From Clonostachys chloroleuca (lineage: Eukaryota > Ascomycota > Sordariomycetes > Hypocreales > Bionectriaceae): 64,000 bases of DNA. This document shows positions 56,787 to 64,000 of the stretch, piece by piece; positions within the stretch are counted from its first letter, which is position 1, and every line of letters starts with the position of its first letter. The notes under the pieces were generated by a model that was given only the letters and a program-made list of their open reading frames with translations, did no database searches and had not been told where the DNA came from. Position numbers and translations under genes: made by a program. The stretch spans positions 14,756,001 to 14,820,000 of the forward strand of contig JBANAY010000003.1 of the NCBI GenBank assembly GCA_037952775.1, given 5' to 3'.

Positions 56787-59700
56787 TTCTCTCTCTATTA
56801 GTTATATTCTTAAGACTAGATTTAATAGTCTAGTTAGTAAGTATACTAACTTCCTTCTATTATTTCTTTATACTTTCTGAAATAATATTTAACTATATAT
56901 AGAAATCTCTTTATAAAAAGACTATTTAGTATAATTCTTTAATTAATACTATTTTACTTAATTCTTTTATAATAAAGATAGAGTATAGCTATTATAAAGT
57001 ATATAACTATAAGTATTTTAGATTTAAAAACTCTTTATTAAGATATTTTTATTATATTAAAAATAATTAAGCTTATTATAATACTTAGGGTCTAACTTCT
57101 AGCTAGCTATATTAGATTACTAATTAGTATAGAAAGCTTAAGTCTGAGCTTAAAATAGTAAAGAAGTAGTATTAGCTTATAAATATAAAAATTTAATATC
57201 TTTATTAATAAAAGAAATTATAGCTTAATAAAATAATATAAGTAGTATCTTATAGTATTAATAGTATTAAAGAGCTTAAGTATATTAAGAAAAAGAAAGT
57301 AGAAGAGATAGTTTATAAGATAGCTTTCTTCTTAGAAGTTATTTCTTTATCTAAACCTGTTTTCTTAGAGATTAAGATTAATCTAGTATTTCTTTAAAAG
57401 GATATAGAGTTTTCTTCTTCTTAGTTTATTAGAATAAGTATTTCTAGACCTAGTAATACTATTAGATAAGCTTCTAATAGTTCTTTAGATATCTAGTAAG
57501 TTCCTAGATATTATTATTATTAGTATATTCTTTCTATTTAATAAAATAGAATATTTATTTATTTCTAACTTCTTTCTTTAATATTCTTTCTAGCTTATAT
57601 TCCTCTTTATAGATCTTAATTAGATAATTTTAGTTTAGAGTATTTTCTAGTATTTTTTTAAGTAATAAGATATAAAAGACTAGATAGATATATATTATAT
57701 CCAGTAGTAATAGTTTATAATTAGTATTTAATTTTTTCTTTAGTATTTTAAATAGTTCTAATTTTTTATAGTTTAATTTATTATTTAGTTATATTATTAT
57801 AATATTTTTATAAAGTAAATAGACTTTATTTTTCTTTTTTAAAATTAGTTTCTTTAATCTTATTTTATTATAATATTTTTTTATTCTTTTTTAAATAAAT
57901 TCTAATTCTATTTTTATTTCTATATATAATAAGTATAATATTTCTTTTATAAATATAGTAGTAGGTATATTTAGTCTATTAAGTATTTATTAGTTCTAAA
58001 ATTCTAATTTATAACTATAGTTTATATATATAAGTATAAGCTAAGTAGATTCTTATACTAAACTATTATATATAATCTATACTATAGGTAATAATTATAT
58101 CTAATTATTTTATTTATAATTAATATATACTTATAAGTATTATTCTAATATTTAGTTTAAATATTCTATTTATCTATTACTTTAGGAGTAGTAAGCTATT
58201 AAAAGCTTATACTTAGTATCTATTTATACTATAAGGAATTATTAAAATTTAGAAGTAAAAGTTATTTCTCTATTTAAGATTATTTCTTTAGATAATCTAT
58301 AGTAACTAATTATATATTATAGGAACTAGTATATAAGATCTTCTGTAGAACTTACTTTCTTATATAGAATAAAATACTTATACTTTATAAGTCTATTAAT
58401 AATAATTAAAATACTATTATACTATACTCTTATTATAGGTTTTATTAATAATAATAGCTTAATAATATAATTAAAGAATATTAATTACTATAGTTATTCT
58501 AATATTAAAACTAGTTTAAGTTCTCTATATAGTTTATATCTTATAGATTTAATCTATATATAAATATTATATTCTAAAACTATAGTTTATATATTCTTTT
58601 ATAAATTAGAATAATTATAATATTATTTTATCCTATTAAATATTTTCTTAATTTCTTAATATTCTAAGAGTAAGTATTTATAGATTTCTTTAATAAGTAC
58701 TATTCTTATATCTTATTATAATATCTTTATATCTAGTATAGTATTTATTTAGACTTTAGTATATACTGCTTCCTTTAGTATAGTACTTAAAGTTTACTAT
58801 ACTAAGTATTCTTTATTATTTATTAAAAATAATTATTTATTAGTTTTTAGAATTATTTATTTATATTTAGGTTTCTAGCTAAGAATATTAGCTTATCTAT
58901 TTTCTAACTCTTTTTAATATATAATTTTATAGTTAAATTTTAATAATTATTTAGTATAATATATTTATTATCTATTAAATTATTAAATTATAGTAAAATA
59001 CTAAATATTTTTATAATCTATATATACTTTAATCTTATATTATATTCCTAGATAGTAATATTTAAATTCTTTAAATATATATATAATAGCTATAAATTCT
59101 TTATTATAGATAGAGTAATTAAGTTCTATACTATATAGTTTCTTTAAATAGAATACTATAGAGTATAATCTCTCTTTATTATCTCTTTAGCTAATTTATA
59201 TACTAATTATAAAATCTGAGGTATTAGTTTTAAGTTCTACTTCCCTTATAGGGTTAAATATCTATAGTATAGGTTTATTAGTTATATAATTCTTAATATT
59301 ATTAAATATATTTTAGTATTTTAAATTCTATTAAAATTCTTTTTCTTTCTTAGTTAGATTATATAGTAATATAATAATCTTTCTATAGTTTTTAATAAAT
59401 TATTAGTAATAATTAGTAAATCTAAGAAAAGCTTATACTTCCTTAAATTATTAATTCCTCCTATTTAGAAATTATAGTAATTTTACTTTTTTTCTATTTA
59501 TATTTTATTAGGTTAAATAGTATATCCTAGGAAATTAACTTCCTTAATATAAAATTAACTCTTCTTAGATTCTATTAGAAGATTTATATTTTCTAGTTTC
59601 TTTAAGATCTTATATATATATTCCTTATATATATCTAAATTATCTAAGAATATTAAAATATTATTAAGATATATAACTATAAAGATATTAAAATATTCTT

Positions 59701-62700
59701 AAAGTACTTAATTAATTATTTATTAGAAGATTATAGATATATTTATTAGTTTAAAGAATATAATAAGATATTTATATAAACTAAACTTTATTCTAAATAC
59801 TATTTTCTATTTATCTCCTTCTTTTATTTATATTAAATTATAAACTCCCTTTAGATCTAGTATAGTAAACTACTATTTACCCTGTAACTAGTCTCTGAGT
59901 TCTATAATTAGTAGTAAGAGTATTCTATCCTTATATATAATCTTATTTAGTTAGTAATAATTAATAACTAAATAGAGTTTATTATTCTTTTTAAATATAA
60001 ATATTATAGGGTATTCTATAGATAAAGTTAATAATTATATATAGCTTTTTACTAATATATTATTAATATATTTATAGAGTATTTATAACTAAAGTTCTAT
60101 AAGATTATAAAGTTTATAGAAAACTAGTTCTTCTTTTTTAATAATAGAGATTTTATAATTCTATTAGCTATATTATAATAATCTAGTTTTTAGAGTTTCT
60201 TTAAATAACTTATTATATTTCTAATATTCCTTTAGAATATAATCTAGTTTTCCTCTTTTAAGATATTCTTTTTTATCTTTCTATAATTATTTCTTTCTAG
60301 CTTATTTATACTATAAATTAAACTTAATATTATAGTTATATTTTTATTAATTTATTATATATATTTAATTAATAAAATCTATTTCTAGAGATTATTCTAA
60401 TTTTTATATTTAGCCTAAGATTTATTTTATTTATTATAATTCTTAGTAGAATAGATTTTTTAGTATATTAGATTATAATACTATTAAGACTATAACTACT
60501 ATATCTATTTATTATTATAAGTTATTATTTTAGTTTTTTATAGTAGTACTTCTAGTTATTAAGGAATTATTATATTCTTCTAATATCTATTAAAATTTTA
60601 ATTTCTATTAATTTTAATATAAATTTATAAGAATATTCCTCTACTCTATATAGCTAGTAAACTAGTTTATTAGTAGGTTTATATCTTATAGTTATAATAA
60701 CCCTAATATAATATTATAGGAATTTAATAGTACTAGATTATATATAATATTAAATTCTTTCTCTTAGATCTTAATTATAAGATAATTAATCTTAGAGTTA
60801 ATAATTCTATTATTATACTTAAATAATATTCTATTTAGAGTTATAATATTATAGAACTTCTTCTTTATTCTCTATAATAAGTAGAGTTAGTTAATTACTA
60901 TTAATAAAATATAATTATATAATACTCTATAGTTTATTTATACTATAAGCTAATATCTCTTAATCTTAATATCTATAATAATATTAATTAAATTTTCTTT
61001 CTTAATAGTACCTAAAGTCTTCTAGTTTAATATTATTTTATTATACTATAGCTCTATTATAGATAGTTTATATTATTTTTTATCTAATTAACTTATTATT
61101 TAAACTATTCTTATTTTTTTTTATTCTTAAATATCTATTTTAGAATATCTATAAATATTCTTAGTTTATCTATAGAACTAGAAATAAATTATTTATATTT
61201 CTTTTTCTAATTATTTAGTTTATTAATTATTATAAATATTCTATTATTAGAGTAGGCTTTATTCTATTTCTTTTTATTAATAGAAGTAATTTCTTATTTC
61301 TCTATATTACTACTTTTCTACTATTTATTAGAAATAGTATATCTTATTTATAGTATTATTTTATTTCTTCTTCTTATAGTTAGTATTACTATAGATATAT
61401 TTTAATAGGGTTTATATTATTATTATTATATTTAGCTAGTTCTAGTACTATTATTTTAGTTTTTAGATAGTTTCTATATTTCTAGTTATAATATCTTTTA
61501 ATTTAGCTATTATATTTAGTTATTATTTAATCTTTAAGCTTTTTATTTTTATACTATAGTTTAATTTTAGTTTTTTTATAAATATTATACTTTAGCTCAG
61601 GATATAATTCTATAGATAGTTTACTATAGATATATTCTTCAGAGTATTTTTTAAGATCTTTTTTAAAGATAGTATATTATTTTATACTATATTACTAATA
61701 TATAAACTATTATATTTATTCTATAGTATATTTATTAGATATTCTTCTATTAGAATATAGGAAGAAATTATTCTTAGCTTTCTCTATTTAATATACTTAG
61801 TACTAATTATTATAGTAGGTTATTTATAATTCCAGAGAATAGTTATATATCTATATTATCTCTATATAGATTAGTATTTTATATATATTATTACTAAGCT
61901 ATATAGTACTAATAGTATTATTTCTAAAAATAACTAGTTCTTCTAATATATCTAGATATTATTTCTATATCTTCTTTTAATAATATATATAGAGTTTATG
62001 ATATTTAGCTTTAATTTCTATTTTTATCTACTAATATTATTCTTTCTTAGTAATATTTTATAGAATAACTCTATTAGTATAGTAGAATATATATTTATAT
62101 TTAGTAAGTAGTTTAAATTTTAGAACTAGTTTTTCTTATTTAAGCTTTTTCTTAAGCTCTTAGAAAATCTACTAGATCTCTTCTTATTATTTTCTAATTA
62201 TACTAAGTTTTATATATTTCTTAGGTTCTAATACTTTTTAAAAAATAAATATATCTTTTAGAGGATACTTAGGAATTATAATAGTTATAGAAGTATCTTT
62301 TTAATTAATTTTATATATTATTTCTAAAACCTTAGTATTAGTTTTCTTAATTACTCCTAATTACTTCTTATTATTTTTAGTAAATTTCTAATCTTTTTTC
62401 TTCTTATTTTTTTTAAATTCTGGATATTAGAGTAAAATATATCTAATCTTATTATAGTTATAGTATTTATATTTCTCTATAGCTCCTAGCTCTATAGGTT
62501 CTATATATATTCTAGAGGTTATAGTATATTATTATTATAGTTTTCTAATATTAGTAAAATAAGTTATTTTTCTATTATAAGTTTATTAATAATATTACTA
62601 GTTATTAATCCTTATAGCTATAATTATATATTTATAAATACTTTTTAGCCTGTTTTTTTTATATAGTTCTTCTTAAACTTTCTTTTTAAGTTAATTAAAG

Positions 62701-63482
62701 TAGTAAGATATAGTATATTTCTTATTCTATCTAGTTTTAATTAATAACTAAAAGTAGTAAGTACTAAAGGTTAAATATAATTCTTTCTAAATAAATATAT
62801 TAATCTTATATTCTATTTTATACTTTTTATTTTAAATACTAAAGATTTACTTAAAAACTTCTATAAAGTAATTAAAACTTATTATAATATTAATAATATA
62901 TTAGCTTTCTTATTTACTAAGATATTTCCTTATAATAGGTTTAAACTAATTAAATATAACTCTCTTAAGTTATAAATAGATATATATAACTTTTCTTTTA
63001 CTAGTATTAAATATAATAGGAAAATAATTAAAGTATATTTAAAATTAGATTATAAATCCCTAGAGTTTATCTTAAGTTCTATTAAATATTTTAGATAGTA
63101 GTAGCTTAAGTAGTTATTCTAGTTCTCTTTTTTAAATAGTAGTTATAGTTTAAATCTAGAGATTAGTATATATAGTAGTTTATTATACTATAATAGCTAT
63201 TATATTAGCTAGCTCTTAGTAAGTATTTATAAGGTATATATAAAGTTAGTTAATTTAGTTTTATAAGAGCTATATTTCCTTAGTATAGTTATTATTATTC
63301 TTACTACTATTATTATTATCCTTATCTATAGTATTATTCTTAATAGTTAGAGTAAGTAGATTATTATTAATAGTAAGAGTATACTATTACTAGGCTTAGG
63401 GTATTATAGTAGTTATAATATCTTCTTTATTATTATATAGTAATTAAGATAAGGTATTAGCTAAATAAGAGTTATTAATATA

Positions 63483-63863
63483 TAATAGTTAAATAATTTA
63501 TACTAGATAGAGGTCTAGAGTAGATTAGAATTAAACTAATTAGAATATTATTCTAAGTAGTATAATTAGATTATCTTAAGCTATATAATATAAATTACTA
63601 TTAATATATAAGTATTATAGAGCTAGTAATAATAAATATATAGATAATATTATAATAAGGTTATAACTATATTAATAACTATCTGAAAGAGTATTCTATC
63701 TAGTAAAATAAATATATATATATACTAAGGGATTATTAAGGTTTAGTAATAATCCTAAGTTAAGGATTATAAGGATTATTATAAGATCTGAATAATCCAG
63801 ATATAATTAGAGAGAAAAAGTAGGGTCTATATATAATAGTATATATTAGTTAAATTTATAATA
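63483..63863 (+). repeat. LTR family C, copy C7 (right LTR of the 56401-63863 element)
   Basis: 381 bp, same orientation as C6. Its similarity to C6 stops at the same point where C5 ends, which supports the LTR boundary. Confidence 0.75.
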
Positions 63864-64000
63864 AAATAATAAAGAATACTTAGTATAGAAAATACTAGGT
63901 ACTATACTAAAAGAAACAGTATATATAAAAGTCTAGATAGATATTATACTAGATATAAATATAATATAATAAGATATAAGAATAGTACTTATTAAAGAAC
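63864..64000 (+). mobile_element. Start of another integrase-region copy, cut by the window edge
   Basis: Matches 52084-52170 in the same orientation (for example AGATATAAGAATA followed by ACTTATTAA). The repeat block therefore continues beyond this window. Confidence 0.6.

Larger units (their letters stand above)
56401..63863 (-). mobile_element. Near-complete Ty3/gypsy element, minus orientation, heavily RIP-mutated
   Basis: Bounded by same-orientation family C LTRs at 56401-56786 and 63483-63863. TTCTCTCTCTATT at 56787-56799 is the complement of the polypurine tract beside the 3' LTR. Reading leftwards from the 5' LTR the order is gag-like (63170-60740), RT (about 60100-59400), RNase H (about 59250-58700) and integrase (about 58500-57170), the Ty3/gypsy order. 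The RT catalytic motif at 59660-59671 reads YLNN instead of YLDD. No open frame remains. A clear target duplication is not visible. Confidence 0.75.
37015..64000. mobile_element. RIP-mutated, gene-free LTR-retrotransposon block
   Basis: Composition switches abruptly to T/A with TpA strongly over-used and CpA/TpG scarce, the imprint of RIP. Every reading frame is full of TAA and TAG. Recognisable content is LTR families A, B and C plus Ty3/gypsy pol and gag-like pieces in both orientations. The block runs to the window edge. Individual elements are listed separately. Confidence 0.9.

Noticed and set aside
37015..64000. CRISPR-like or mitochondrial DNA origin of the A/T-rich block
   Set aside because: Repeats are LTR families with target duplications and TpA bias, in line with nuclear RIP; no mitochondrial genes or spacer arrays are present.

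Overview
The window comes from a filamentous ascomycete (Pezizomycotina), most likely an Aspergillus/Penicillium-type Eurotiomycete. This rests on genes split by 50-100 bp GT-AG introns, on the families present (Zn2Cys6 factor, HET, NACHT-WD40, CYP505-type P450, Kex2-site repeat protein), and on a large TpA-saturated block of decayed LTR retrotransposons typical of repeat-induced point mutation (RIP). Family and genus assignments come from recognising the sequences; no search was run.

Layout. 0.2-8.7 kb: metabolic genes. A short-chain dehydrogenase diverges from a Zn2Cys6 transcription factor. They are followed by a broken unrecognised gene, a small hypothetical gene, a GC-rich intronless alpha/beta hydrolase and a secreted HNH nuclease. 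9-24.5 kb: a gene graveyard. It holds an unrecognised relic, a sugar transporter with three single-base frameshifts, an SRPK-like pseudokinase relic, a NACHT-WD40 NLR with at least six lesions, and the middle part of a self-sufficient P450/reductase (CYP505 type). 24.8-35 kb: three intact and unusual minus-strand genes. They are an LtrA-like membrane protein with an 18-residue repeat in its cytosolic head, a HET-domain protein with a long Gly/Ser/Asp-rich low-complexity head, and a secreted repeat protein cut up by dibasic sites (a Kex2-processed repeat protein, KEP). 35-37 kb is non-coding, with a GC-balanced tandem-repeat patch and a tRNA-like B box at the edge of the AT-rich block.

37-64 kb is gene-free RIP-type DNA in which at least three LTR-like families can be told apart. 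Family A is about 865-910 bp, starts TGTTGAAATT and ends TTCAACA. Family B is about 770 bp and starts TGTTGAG. Family C is about 370-395 bp and is the LTR of a Ty3/gypsy element. Target-site duplications, nested insertions and one internal empty site let the order of insertion be read. One family C copy (55368-55760) is essentially free of RIP inside heavily mutated DNA, so it is a late arrival. The block ends inside another element copy at the window edge. It could be an AT isochore, a subtelomeric repeat block or pericentromeric/centromeric DNA.

The genes do not form one pathway. The strongest candidate for an undescribed system is the KEP gene at 34134-35000. It encodes a signal peptide and seven copies of a short acidic-hydrophobic peptide, alternating with glycine-rich peptides and separated by RR sites. 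It lies beside HET and NLR (allorecognition-type) genes.
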